Source: a virus. From it: a stretch of 47,352 nucleotides of DNA. Under the pieces are notes generated by a model. The model saw only the letters and a list, made by a program, of their open reading frames with translations. It did not search any database and was not told where the DNA came from. Where the stretch lies: positions 1 to 47,352 of IMG/VR virus record IMGVR_UViG_3300033148_006626; one strand, given 5' to 3'. A program made the position numbers and the translations under genes. Positions 16,838-25,663 of the stretch are shown here, piece after piece (positions within the stretch are counted from its first letter, which is position 1; each line of letters opens with the position of its first letter).

Positions 16838-16846
16838 AGGTTAACT

Positions 16847-17038
16847 ATGCCAAAGAAGTGGGATGAAGTAAGGCAGGCTTTGATAAGGGAAGGAAAGTCT
16901 GAAAACTCTGCTGCCGCCCTAGCATCTGCTATAACAGGTTATGTAAGGAAGAAAGGTGGTGGGTGGAGATATAGTAAGGCTCTTGGGGAAAAGACTAAGA
17001 GGGCCCGTAAGGCGGCCTGGAGGAAGGCTTTAAGATGA
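16847..17038 (+). CDS. Small basic protein
   Basis: The 63-residue protein is strongly basic (KKWDEVRQALIREGK at the start, KTKRARKAAWRKALR at the end). A weak GAGG site precedes the ATG. It overlaps the next start by four bases. Small basic proteins here may bind DNA or aid head completion; no family recognised. Confidence 0.65.
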   Translation: MPKKWDEVRQALIREGKSENSAAALASAITGYVRKKGGGWRYSKALGEKTKRARKAAWRKALR

Positions 17039-17700
17039 CGACGATTAATGATATGTTGTCTGAGGTGTACTCTGGCCTGGGTGGAAGGTCTGATTCTCTC
17101 GCTCAGGTAGCTTCCCTAAGGGGCCTTAATGCAGGAATCCAGTTGTACAACCTAGTTAATGAGCCTCCTGAATCTAGAACCCGGCAGAATTATTCTACTG
17201 GTGGGGGAGGTTCATTCAACTGGGTTACAACTCTAACCCGGCCCCTTAGGGTAGAGCAGGTCCGTAACTCAAGTAATTCCAACAAACCTGTTTGGTTCAT
17301 CCCTTATCCCATGTGGGATTTAACCCTCCATCTTCATCCCACTTCTGGAAGTTGTCTTTTCTACACCTTGTACGGGACGTGGTTTTATTACAGGCCTGAA
17401 CCAACTACTGCTGAGACTCTAGTCCTAACAACTTTAGTTTATCCAGCCAGGGTGGTTGCAGGAGATGATTACCCCTTTGCTGCAGGGGAGGATTATGTAA
17501 TATCCGTAGCCCATACCTTTGCCTTCCTTGTACTTGAGGAGGGGGATTCTGCCAAACTTTGGACCCAGTTGGCAGATGTACTACAGGTAGGTGAATCTAC
17601 TATAACCCAGGTTAGGCGGTTGATGCAGGAAGAGGTTAAGTACCATGACGACGTACGCGGAGTACTACTCAAAAGTCTTAGTGCGCTTGAATCGGAATGA
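17035..17700 (+). CDS. Head-tail connector/adaptor-like protein 1
   Basis: The 221-residue protein starts with MTTINDMLSEVYSGLGG, an N-terminal helix like those of phage adaptor proteins, and ends in helices. The middle part is beta-rich (about residues 55-135). It follows the capsid genes and overlaps a second protein that also begins MTT with an N-terminal helix, suggesting two successive rings below the portal. Role inferred from context. Confidence 0.6.
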   Translation: MTTINDMLSEVYSGLGGRSDSLAQVASLRGLNAGIQLYNLVNEPPESRTRQNYSTGGGGSFNWVTTLTRPLRVEQVRNSSNSNKPVWFIPYPMWDLTLHLHPTSGSCLFYTLYGTWFYYRPEPTTAETLVLTTLVYPARVVAGDDYPFAAGEDYVISVAHTFAFLVLEEGDSAKLWTQLADVLQVGESTITQVRRLMQEEVKYHDDVRGVLLKSLSALESE

Positions 17701-18355
17701 TGGTCTAGCCTTGATGGCCGCCCAGCAGGCAGTTAATGATGCTAGGAAGGTAATCTGTCGGGTTAGGGACTTTGACAACCTCAAGACTAGGGATACTACT
17801 AGTTGTACTACGGTGGCGGAGACTATGTCCTACCACCTGATTGATGATTGGGGTCTTACCCGCTTCAAGGATATTATAACCTTCAGGTTGATGGATGGGA
17901 GCAACTCCAGAAAACTTGTTTATAAAACTCCTAGGTGGTTAGACCAGAATATACCCTACCCTGAGGATATGGGTTATGGTAAGCCTTCTATGTACACCCA
18001 GAGAGGGTATGAGATTGATCTAATCAGGATACCTGATGATGAATATTCTCTTTATCTATTTTATAGTAGATGGCCTGCCCCACTCTCGGATGATGATGAT
18101 GAAGAGGCAGATTTAAACTACCCAGACCTAGAAGATGTTATTATCACCTTAGGGGAGAGGTTGGCTAGGGCCCAACTGAATAATGTAACAGTTGATGCTA
18201 AGTCCCTCACTGCAGAACTTCTCTCAGGAGCCTATCAGGAGGATGTAGGGAGGCCTGACCAGATTAAAACTGCACAGCCTTTTACATCCTTTCCTACATC
18301 AGGGAGTGTTCAGGGTGAGTGGTGGAAAAGGGCTTTTACTAGGAGGGATCCCTAA
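17645..18355 (+). CDS. Head-tail connector/adaptor-like protein 2
   Basis: The 236-residue protein starts with MTTYAEYYSKVLVRLNR and an alpha-helical N-terminus (LMAAQQAVNDARKVICRV), then a beta region and an acidic loop (LSDDDDEEADL), then helix (VIITLGERLARAQL). This helix-beta-helix plan is seen in podovirus adaptor proteins that seat on the portal. It overlaps the upstream gene by about 55 bases, which is long but has a plausible GAGG site. Confidence 0.62.
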   Translation: MTTYAEYYSKVLVRLNRNDGLALMAAQQAVNDARKVICRVRDFDNLKTRDTTSCTTVAETMSYHLIDDWGLTRFKDIITFRLMDGSNSRKLVYKTPRWLDQNIPYPEDMGYGKPSMYTQRGYEIDLIRIPDDEYSLYLFYSRWPAPLSDDDDEEADLNYPDLEDVIITLGERLARAQLNNVTVDAKSLTAELLSGAYQEDVGRPDQIKTAQPFTSFPTSGSVQGEWWKRAFTRRDP

Positions 18356-19044
18356 TGGCTTTCTCACGTGACTGGAATGCAACTTATGAGGAAACACCTG
18401 GTGGAAGTGAGGCTAAAAGCCTTGGAGATGATCGTATCAGGAACTTCAAGACTGATGTCCGTGAGCGGTTTGATGTTGACCATTATATGCCTGTTGATGG
18501 TACTCAGGCAGATCATGGCCAGCATCGGAAGATTTTATTCCGGGAGCCTCTAACGAGCAACCCTACAGTAAATGCTGATGAAGGCTGCTTATTCCCTAAA
18601 GATGCAGGTGGTGTTCTTGAGTTACACTGGCTTGATGAAAGTGGTAATGAGGTTCAGCTCACTTCTGGGGGCGCACTTAATGCTAGTACCCTCCCTAGTG
18701 GAACTTACATGTTATTCTACCAGGATACTGCACCAACGGGCTGGACAATACAAAACACACTTAATGATAAACTAGTCTTTGTTACAAAGGGAAGTGCTGC
18801 TGGGGGTGAGACGGGTGGAGGGACACACTCAGCAGGAACCTGGACCATCTCAGGTTTGACTTTTTCAGGAGTTGCAGGAACGACTGGGGCAGGTGCGTCA
18901 GGAGAGGGTTACGATGAGCGCTCGGGTGGGCCTACTCCTTCAGTGGGAGGTCACACCCACTCCTTTACTCCATCAGGATCTGTGTCTCAAGGAGGTGCTT
19001 GGAGACCAGCAGCCTACTGCTGTATTATTTGTTCAAAGGACTAA
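18355..19044 (+). CDS. Tail fibre/collar-type protein
   Basis: The 229-residue protein opens with a fibre-like attachment segment (DWNATYEETPGGSEAKSLGD) and contains LPSGTYMLFYQDTAPTGWT, the usual lead-in of phage tail-collar domains. A Gly/Ser/Thr/His-rich receptor-like end follows (GGHTHSFTPSGSVSQGG), finishing with WRPAAYCCIICSKD. This matches short tail fibre C-termini. It is separate from the beta-helix protein at 5.6 kb, so the virion may carry two adsorption proteins. Confidence 0.78.
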   Translation: MAFSRDWNATYEETPGGSEAKSLGDDRIRNFKTDVRERFDVDHYMPVDGTQADHGQHRKILFREPLTSNPTVNADEGCLFPKDAGGVLELHWLDESGNEVQLTSGGALNASTLPSGTYMLFYQDTAPTGWTIQNTLNDKLVFVTKGSAAGGETGGGTHSAGTWTISGLTFSGVAGTTGAGASGEGYDERSGGPTPSVGGHTHSFTPSGSVSQGGAWRPAAYCCIICSKD

Positions 19045-19047
19045 CCC

Positions 19048-19428
19048 ATGAAAGACACATGTGATACCAAATGTAAGTTTTGGAAGAAGTATGGTGAGCA
19101 CTGCCCTAATTACATTGAGAGTGCCTGGAGAAGTGCTGACAGTAACGAGTTCAAACGAGTCAAGGACTGTGCACCTAAGCGAACCTTCTTAATGCTTCAG
19201 AGTATTGAGAATAGGCTCCTTGCAATTGAGAAGCAGATTAACGGGTTCAAGAATGTTATTGATACCAAGGTCAAAACGATTCACTTTCGACTCGGACAGG
19301 ATCAAAGCAAGCCCGGAGAAACTATCAGGTTACCTAAGGGATCTGGTGAGGCAGATATGGGAGATGTGGGAGGATCTGGGCAAGGCCTTCTCCAGAGTGG
19401 AGGACATGGTAGGGGAGAACCTGACTAG
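19048..19428 (+). CDS. Cysteine-rich protein with coiled coil, overlapping the next gene
   Basis: The 126-residue frame starts CDTKCKFWKKYGEHC and has a fifth cysteine near residue 49, a likely metal or disulphide module. Residues about 57-80 form a coiled coil (MLQSIENRLLAIEKQINGF). The last 40 residues are Gly-rich and look like out-of-frame translation of the next gene, which overlaps by up to 176 bases. Either two overlapping genes or a frameshift product is possible. Confidence 0.6.
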   Translation: MKDTCDTKCKFWKKYGEHCPNYIESAWRSADSNEFKRVKDCAPKRTFLMLQSIENRLLAIEKQINGFKNVIDTKVKTIHFRLGQDQSKPGETIRLPKGSGEADMGDVGGSGQGLLQSGGHGRGEPD

Positions 19429-19684
19429 CAGTACCACCTGGGATCCTGGCAATATTGCAGCTGGGAGTATGGAGGCAAAAGAAGTAACGGTGAGTTATGC
19501 AGAATTGGGAGACTTTGCTTTGGCATCCTTTAGCCTGGACATCTCAGATTTACAACTTGATGCTCAGGTTACTGCTGCTAACACTGTTACTGCCGTGTTG
19601 TCAAACTCAACCGCAGGGGCAGTCAACCTTGGTGAAGGCACGCTCTACGTCAGAGTCTTCAAAAGGGAATGGGGGAGAGTCTAA
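19253..19684 (+). CDS. Tail-associated beta-sandwich-like protein
   Basis: The 143-residue reading starts at ATG 19253 (start uncertain; TTG 19205 is another). A helical N-terminal part (EKLSGYLRDLVRQIWEMWED) is followed by a module with WDPGNIAAGSMEA, VTVSYAELGDFALASF, AQVTAANTVTAVLSN and GEGTLYVRVFK, a recurring beta domain in phage tail and fibre proteins. No good ribosome site is visible, which fits translational coupling or frameshifting from the previous gene. Confidence 0.62.
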   Translation: MLLIPRSKRFTFDSDRIKASPEKLSGYLRDLVRQIWEMWEDLGKAFSRVEDMVGENLTSSTTWDPGNIAAGSMEAKEVTVSYAELGDFALASFSLDISDLQLDAQVTAANTVTAVLSNSTAGAVNLGEGTLYVRVFKREWGRV

Positions 19685-19685
19685 G

Positions 19686-21929
19686 GTGGGAAAGAAGCCA
19701 TACCCTGTAACAGAATTGACTGGTGGTTTGGACGTCTCCCTTGATGCGGTGCTGCTTGCTGATAAGAGGAGTCCTAACCTTAACTGTGTGAGGTACCAGC
19801 ATGGTGTGCTTAAGAGAGACCTAGGCTGGAGGCAGTTTGCACCAGCAATTGATGGTACACCAATGCTACTTGACACCTTCTACTTGGTAGATGGTACAGA
19901 GTACTTCCTACTTTTTGACCAAACCCAAGCCTACCTATACAGTACTACGACTGGAGAGTTTAGTGCTATAAGTGGGTCCAATGTCTTCACAGGTGATGAT
20001 GATAATCTGTTTGACTCTACTATAACCTACACCTCTGCTGGTACTGATATTTACGTTGTAACCAATGGTAATGACAACATCCAGAAGTATACTGGCAGTG
20101 CATGGGCGGACCTTGATGGATGTGTAGCAGAGGGTATTACGGCAGCTAGGCAAGTAGTCTCTTATTACAATCACCTCTTTCTTGGTTTCACAACTGAGGG
20201 AGGGGATCCCTGCCCCCATCGCATCAGATGGTCTGACACAGACGATCCTGAGGAGTGGGATGATACTACAACTAATGCAGGGTATTATGATCTCAATGAG
20301 ACAGTTGATTGGGTTGTTAAACTAATCATCCTGAGGGATCGCTTGTTCGTCTTTAAGGAGCGCTCAATCTGGGAGATCCAATATGTAAACTCGGCCACTA
20401 AGCTCTTTGATTACAAACTTGTTATTGATGGGGTTGGAACTTATGCACCCAATAGTGTTATTAACCTAGGTGACCGTATAATTTTCTACGGAACAGATGG
20501 GGTTTACCTCTTTGATGGTAATGAGCTCGAACCAGTGGGTGCTGCCATTTTTCCTTACCTGTATGAGAGCGATCATCGTAAGGTTGATGGGGCAAAGGTT
20601 CACAGATCTCCTGCGGTATACATCGAGGAGACTGGTGACTATGTTATTGTTCTTCCTACTAAGGATAATACAACACCCAACTGGATGCTTAGGTATAACC
20701 TAGTTGAGAAATGGTGGACGCAGCGTACACAGGAGGTTAGTTGCTTTGGTTACTGGTCTGAGACAGCATCTGCAGTGTGGAATGATGACTCCCAGGCTTG
20801 GGATGATGATACTGAAGAGTGGGATACTAGGAAGTTGCCTGAGGGTGCTCCTACAACCTTAATCTGCTACCCTGACGGGTCCATTTGGGAAGATGATCGC
20901 ATAACCAAGTACAAAGCAGTTCAGTGGAGTAATGAGAAACGAGCCTGGTCAGCAATTGATGATCTCTGGAAGAAGGTGCCTGAGGCAGAGTTGATGACTT
21001 GGGAGACTAAAGACTTTATCTTTGGGCATGCCTCACGGGTTCTTGAGTGTAGGTATCAAGTTAAAGGTGATGCTTTTGATGTAAGTTACTCAACTGATGG
21101 TGGGAAGAGTTGGTCTGAAGAAGACACCTTAAGGCCTGAACCTTTAGGAGAGGAGACTAGAGGTTTAGGAACTTACACAGAGGTGGATACAGGAGATTAC
21201 CTGTTTGTAACTGACGAGCAAGTCGTTGTCACCTCGGTGTACTTGTCAAATGAGTCTTACGTCTTTAGAGACTTTGGTAATGATCACTTCACAGACTTCA
21301 CACATGAGTTTGCTGTGGAAATTACTGAGGCGTTGTCAGGTCCTAATTATGTCCAGTTATGGATGCTGAGTAATAAAGTAGATACTTATTGGAATCTGCG
21401 GTCAGATGTTACTGCCAGTTTCTATGTACTAAACATCCTTAACACCTTTGGGACAATTGTCTTGACCTTCCAGGAGAAGGTGTCTGGTTCATCCTTTAGC
21501 ACACCTATAACCTTTGACATGCCTGCTGGCACTATGAGTGCTAAGTACTGGTATGTTATCATAAAGTCAGGTACCTCCTTCAAGATTTATGTATACACAG
21601 ACGCTGATCACTCAGCCCAGGTACCTAATAGCCCCTGGGAGTTCACAGCTACTAATGATCTCTCCCTGAGGTACCACTTTGCTGTTCCCTCTTATGGGTC
21701 TGGTTTGTCTGGGCCTACATCACATGTACTAAGTGATCTTGACCTGGGAGAAGACTTAACCGTAGGTGCTCCCATACCTGAGTTTGAGCACTTCCATGAG
21801 ATGGCACAGTATCTTAATGTCACCTGCCAAAAGATAAGATTCCGGGTTCGTACATGGAATGAGGACTTTGAGCTTAAATGGGTCGAGCCTTGGTATGTTC
21901 CTAGAAAGAGAAGTAAGGAGGTAAACTAA
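19686..21929 (+). CDS. Large tail protein with beta-propeller-like repeats
   Basis: The 747-residue protein starts at GTG after GGGGGAGAG; the longer upstream frame overlaps the previous gene and looks non-coding. Residues about 10-330 show repeated Y-x-F/V-x-G-x-x-Y/L strands (YFLLFDQTQAYLYSTTTG, DRIIFYGTDGVYLFDG), like propeller-type podovirus tail-hub or nozzle proteins. The middle has a WNDDSQAWDDDTEEWD repeat, and the C-terminal part looks like a concanavalin-type carbohydrate-binding module. Role in the tail hub is inferred from position and size. Confidence 0.68.
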   Translation: MGKKPYPVTELTGGLDVSLDAVLLADKRSPNLNCVRYQHGVLKRDLGWRQFAPAIDGTPMLLDTFYLVDGTEYFLLFDQTQAYLYSTTTGEFSAISGSNVFTGDDDNLFDSTITYTSAGTDIYVVTNGNDNIQKYTGSAWADLDGCVAEGITAARQVVSYYNHLFLGFTTEGGDPCPHRIRWSDTDDPEEWDDTTTNAGYYDLNETVDWVVKLIILRDRLFVFKERSIWEIQYVNSATKLFDYKLVIDGVGTYAPNSVINLGDRIIFYGTDGVYLFDGNELEPVGAAIFPYLYESDHRKVDGAKVHRSPAVYIEETGDYVIVLPTKDNTTPNWMLRYNLVEKWWTQRTQEVSCFGYWSETASAVWNDDSQAWDDDTEEWDTRKLPEGAPTTLICYPDGSIWEDDRITKYKAVQWSNEKRAWSAIDDLWKKVPEAELMTWETKDFIFGHASRVLECRYQVKGDAFDVSYSTDGGKSWSEEDTLRPEPLGEETRGLGTYTEVDTGDYLFVTDEQVVVTSVYLSNESYVFRDFGNDHFTDFTHEFAVEITEALSGPNYVQLWMLSNKVDTYWNLRSDVTASFYVLNILNTFGTIVLTFQEKVSGSSFSTPITFDMPAGTMSAKYWYVIIKSGTSFKIYVYTDADHSAQVPNSPWEFTATNDLSLRYHFAVPSYGSGLSGPTSHVLSDLDLGEDLTVGAPIPEFEHFHEMAQYLNVTCQKIRFRVRTWNEDFELKWVEPWYVPRKRSKEVN

Positions 21930-21930
21930 G

Positions 21931-22743
21931 ATGGGCTTCTTTAGCGACTTCTTCGGAGGAGGGGAATCAACTACCACAACCCAGGTTAAGACCAAACCTA
22001 CCTACTCTAAGGAGCAGGAAGAACTCCTTAAGAGTATGGCAGGTATTTTCAAGGGGGGTTTGTCTGGTCCTACTAGTCCTGCTCCTTCTATGTTCGTTCC
22101 TAAGACGAGGGAGGAGACTGCCTATCTAGATTGGGTCTCAGAACTTGCCAACCAGAGGGCAATGGGTCAACTCTTGTCTGGAGAACCTGCCTATGAGTTA
22201 GGTCAGGATTGGGCTGGAGATTGGTTTGATGAGTATATGAGGCCCACGTACGAACAAGAGTTCCAAAGGTATACCATTCCTGGGCTCAGGGCAGCCTATG
22301 CTGGGCCAGGTTATCATGGCTCCCCCCGAGCACGGGCGGAGACAACTGCAGCATCAGACCTTGCCACAACCATTGCAAAGGCCCGTGGAGAACTCTTGTA
22401 TAGTGAGGAACTTGCTGAGAGGCAGGCTATTGATGCAGCCTTAGGACGAGCCTCAGAGGCGATTCCCTCTTATACTAATATCTTAGGCACTGCAGGGGCT
22501 TATTCTAGAGGGATCGAGCAGGAGAGGGTGATGGATACCTTGAATAGGTATCTGATGGGTGAGGAGGTTGGAGGTTCTTACGAGGCTGCTTATAACCCAT
22601 ATGTCCAACTCTCAATGCAACTGCTGGGGTTCAGTCCATATACCTACCTGACAGGGTCAACTACTGAGAGTAAAGGTCCTGGGTTGGGCTATGGAATTCT
22701 CACAGGCCTTTCCCAAGGGTGGGCCTCAACATGGGGAGAGTAA
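21931..22743 (+). CDS. Internal virion/ejection-type protein 1
   Basis: The 270-residue protein begins MGFFSDFFGGG with Ser/Thr-rich sequence and then helices. The region about 120-175 is Ala/Arg-rich (YAGPGYHGSPRARAETTAASDLATTIAKARGEL), typical of small ejected proteins of podoviruses. It heads a run of four helical genes at the end of the structural operon. Function inferred from this arrangement. Confidence 0.6.
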   Translation: MGFFSDFFGGGESTTTTQVKTKPTYSKEQEELLKSMAGIFKGGLSGPTSPAPSMFVPKTREETAYLDWVSELANQRAMGQLLSGEPAYELGQDWAGDWFDEYMRPTYEQEFQRYTIPGLRAAYAGPGYHGSPRARAETTAASDLATTIAKARGELLYSEELAERQAIDAALGRASEAIPSYTNILGTAGAYSRGIEQERVMDTLNRYLMGEEVGGSYEAAYNPYVQLSMQLLGFSPYTYLTGSTTESKGPGLGYGILTGLSQGWASTWGE

Positions 22744-22746
22744 CCT

Positions 22747-24303
22747 ATGCCGTTCACAACAGATATTTCTCAACTAATAGCACAAACCAGGCCTAGAGCA
22801 ACTGGAGGGGGTGCCCACGCCCAAGTTGTACAAATGCCTCCTGCCATCTCCCAAAAGGTAGGGCATGGGGGATTGGGTGAGTCTATAGGCAAAGGTATTG
22901 GTGGTTACCTGGATTTTATGTACAATCCCAAGAGGGTTGGGGAGAGGTCTGAACACGTTTGGAAGATGCTCCTTGATATGAAGCCAGACGATCGCAGGTT
23001 CATCCTAGAAAGGCCTGAGGCCCAAAAGCAACTGCAGAACTTTATGAAGCATGACCCAGTAGGTAAGTACAGGTGGTTCAAGGATCCTGAACTCAGTGGT
23101 TTGATAGGCCCTGCATCTTCTGAGTCAATTGCTGCTGCCCAAAGGTTGGCCAAGGCTGAGGCTGGTAAGGCTGAGACCCAAGAGAGGAAGGGAAAGGTTG
23201 AGGCAGGTGTTGCAGAAGAGACTAAGGACTGGACAGTTGAGCAAGCACTACTCGACCTTCAGAAGTCAAGATCTGAGGCAGGCCTCCTCGCCTACACCGA
23301 TGAGCAGTTGGCAGAGTTGAGAAAGTTAGGGATTGATAAGGTTAAGTCTGAGGTTAATGCCCTGCAGAAGAGAACAGAGAAAACTGAGGCAGAGACAGCG
23401 GGGATAAAAACACAGAATCAACTTGCTAAGGAAACTTTTGATTTGGTAATCCAAAGTATGGTGAGTAAGAACCTTCTTACTGATAATCAAGCCCAGGCTG
23501 CTCTGGCTGCTTCAGAAGCTTCTTTTGCCCAGGCAGCAGAAACACGTGCCCTAACCTCAGGTAAGGTTGAAGAACAGGAGGTGGGAATTAGATACACAGA
23601 ACAGCAGATTAAGGAGAGTAAGGCACGTGAGGAAAATTACATGGAGCAGATAGGAATATGGAGGAAGAAATATAACATAGAGAGGGCTTCAGAACAGGTG
23701 AAGGAGTTGGTTAGCTTAAGGGAGTTAGAGGACAAGCAACTCTTTGAAAAGGAGAAGTGGTATGGAGATAATGTCCCCTTAGGATTTGCAAAGGAGGATA
23801 TTGCTAATACCCAATCTATGGTAAGGTCAATGAGGCCTGTCGTAACTGACTTTAAACTAGGAGATTCTAATTATGGAATCCCCTCTGCCTTGGGTGAGCC
23901 TTCAACTGCCTTTTGGGTCTCAAAGTCTCTTTATACTGCTTATAACTCCTTCCTGGGTGAGATGGAAGGAGGGTTTAAGGATCCTAAGTTGGGGGAGATA
24001 GTTAAAGATGCCACAGCACTTTTTAATACAACCTATGGGGCCTTAAGGGAGGTGCCTGCTGTCCATAGGCAATTATTAATTAGTGATTCTGAGTATTACA
24101 ATCTTATTAACTGCTTAGGGTACATGCAATATTGGACAGCAGAATATTTCCCCTCCTTATTTAATATGACTAAGGAGAATAAAGCCCAACTTAGACAGGA
24201 CTTAGAAAATGCAGGTTATACTATGACTCCTCCTGAGATTCCAGGTCTTTGGAGTCAGTTATTCAAGTCTATAAAGGAACATAAGGCTTTACCGGAGAGT
24301 TAA
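22747..24303 (+). CDS. Internal virion/ejection-type protein 2, coiled coil
   Basis: The 518-residue protein has a long Ala/Glu/Lys/Gln-rich helical middle (about residues 130-345) with strong coiled-coil character and a more ordered C-terminal part. No enzymatic motif. Long coiled coils in a no-tape-measure genome usually mark ejected internal proteins; a tape-measure role is an alternative, though it lacks the usual hydrophobic segments. Confidence 0.6.
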   Translation: MPFTTDISQLIAQTRPRATGGGAHAQVVQMPPAISQKVGHGGLGESIGKGIGGYLDFMYNPKRVGERSEHVWKMLLDMKPDDRRFILERPEAQKQLQNFMKHDPVGKYRWFKDPELSGLIGPASSESIAAAQRLAKAEAGKAETQERKGKVEAGVAEETKDWTVEQALLDLQKSRSEAGLLAYTDEQLAELRKLGIDKVKSEVNALQKRTEKTEAETAGIKTQNQLAKETFDLVIQSMVSKNLLTDNQAQAALAASEASFAQAAETRALTSGKVEEQEVGIRYTEQQIKESKAREENYMEQIGIWRKKYNIERASEQVKELVSLRELEDKQLFEKEKWYGDNVPLGFAKEDIANTQSMVRSMRPVVTDFKLGDSNYGIPSALGEPSTAFWVSKSLYTAYNSFLGEMEGGFKDPKLGEIVKDATALFNTTYGALREVPAVHRQLLISDSEYYNLINCLGYMQYWTAEYFPSLFNMTKENKAQLRQDLENAGYTMTPPEIPGLWSQLFKSIKEHKALPES

Positions 24304-24304
24304 A

Positions 24305-25663
24305 ATGCCAAGATTACCTGTTAAGTCATTTACTCGGGCAGCCTTCCTTAAGAAGCTATTTCCTGATAGTGCTATAACAAAGGAGATATCTAAGGTAGGC
24401 CTTCCTAAGATAGGTGCTAGGAGGGGGAGTTTAAAGGCTGCTGAGGAGTTGGCAGAAAGGGAGGAATTCCTTAAGTGGTGGAAAGAGATAGATATATCTT
24501 CACCAAAGCCTAAAGCACCTTCCCAGACTAAGACTAAGAGGATTACAGGTGAGGTAGGTAGACCTTCCTCCTTCAAGCATGCCCTTGAGTCTCCTGTGAG
24601 TCCTAGAGTTTTAAAGGAAAGGTTGAAGGTTAGTAGAGGGGAAAGCACCCGGAAGAGCAAGATTTGGTCCCCAGGAGAGCATAGGAGGAAGGCTGGGAGT
24701 TGGCCTGGTGTGTTCTCCAGCCAGATCAGTCCTAAGGTGGGCAGGAGGAGAATTGAGGAGGCTAAGAAAGTAAGGAGGGGTGTCCCCTCAGTTAAGAGGG
24801 AGTATGGTGAGATGGAAGAGGAGGCTATCAAAACTGCTAGGAGCTCTCCCACTTGGCCTAGGCCTAAGCCTACCTTAACCAAACCTCAATGGAGAGTTCT
24901 CCTTGAGAGGACAATGGAGTGGAAAACTAAATCACCTATGCAGGAGGCTGCAGGAAGAGAGATAATGGGCACACAGCAGCCTGGGCAGACAGAAACCTTT
25001 GGTCGACTTTATGAGGGGGTTAGTGATGAGTTTGGACTTGATCTTTATAGGCGCCCGCTTGATATGCCCTACCTTGATGCCCAGGACCTCCTCTCGAAGC
25101 ATATGATTCAGTCTTATAAACAAGGTCGGACGCCTAGGTTGAGTGCAGCAACTGAGAAGGTTCCTACAGCCAGATTACTAGATCCTTCAGGGTTTAGGGA
25201 GCGTATTTATAAGAAGGTGAATCCAAATGAGGCTGCTAAGAACTTACAGGCTTACACTGCCCTTGAGAAGGAAGAACTCCGTCTTGCTAGGAAACAGCAA
25301 AGGGAGCAGGCCAAGGCCTTAGTAAAGAAGGAGGAGGCTCTGGAGAAGGTTAAACCCAAGGGAGTAGAAAGAAGCATCTTGAAGGACGTTCCCCTTGATG
25401 ACTTAGTAGGCCAGCAAAACCTTGCCCAGCAGGTTTGGAAGTTCATAGGGGGAGGTAGGAGTACCTTGGGTAGGCTTTGGGGAACCTTCTCAAAGAGTGC
25501 TAAGGGTTACAAGAAGGGCCAACAGCCTAAGGCAGAGATTTATTTCATTAGGCAGTTTCTCAAGTTTTATAATGATCCTGAGGCCTTTACTAAGACCTAT
25601 CCTGCCCGAGAATCTGACTCGCTTAAAGCAATACTTCAGGATTTCATGGAGGCCATGGAATAA
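24305..25663 (+). CDS. Internal virion/ejection-type protein 3, basic
   Basis: The 452-residue protein is very basic and Pro/Ser-rich in the first 200 residues, then helical with a charged Lys/Glu stretch (about 325-360). It starts two bases after the previous stop and overlaps the next start by one base. No motif recognised. Packaged, DNA-bound internal proteins often have this composition. Confidence 0.58.
   Translation: MPRLPVKSFTRAAFLKKLFPDSAITKEISKVGLPKIGARRGSLKAAEELAEREEFLKWWKEIDISSPKPKAPSQTKTKRITGEVGRPSSFKHALESPVSPRVLKERLKVSRGESTRKSKIWSPGEHRRKAGSWPGVFSSQISPKVGRRRIEEAKKVRRGVPSVKREYGEMEEEAIKTARSSPTWPRPKPTLTKPQWRVLLERTMEWKTKSPMQEAAGREIMGTQQPGQTETFGRLYEGVSDEFGLDLYRRPLDMPYLDAQDLLSKHMIQSYKQGRTPRLSAATEKVPTARLLDPSGFRERIYKKVNPNEAAKNLQAYTALEKEELRLARKQQREQAKALVKKEEALEKVKPKGVERSILKDVPLDDLVGQQNLAQQVWKFIGGGRSTLGRLWGTFSKSAKGYKKGQQPKAEIYFIRQFLKFYNDPEAFTKTYPARESDSLKAILQDFMEAME

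Noticed and set aside
24289-24882. Leftward 197-residue open frame
   Set aside because: Shadow of the basic internal virion protein gene on the opposite strand; no ribosome site and hydrophobic, unnatural composition.
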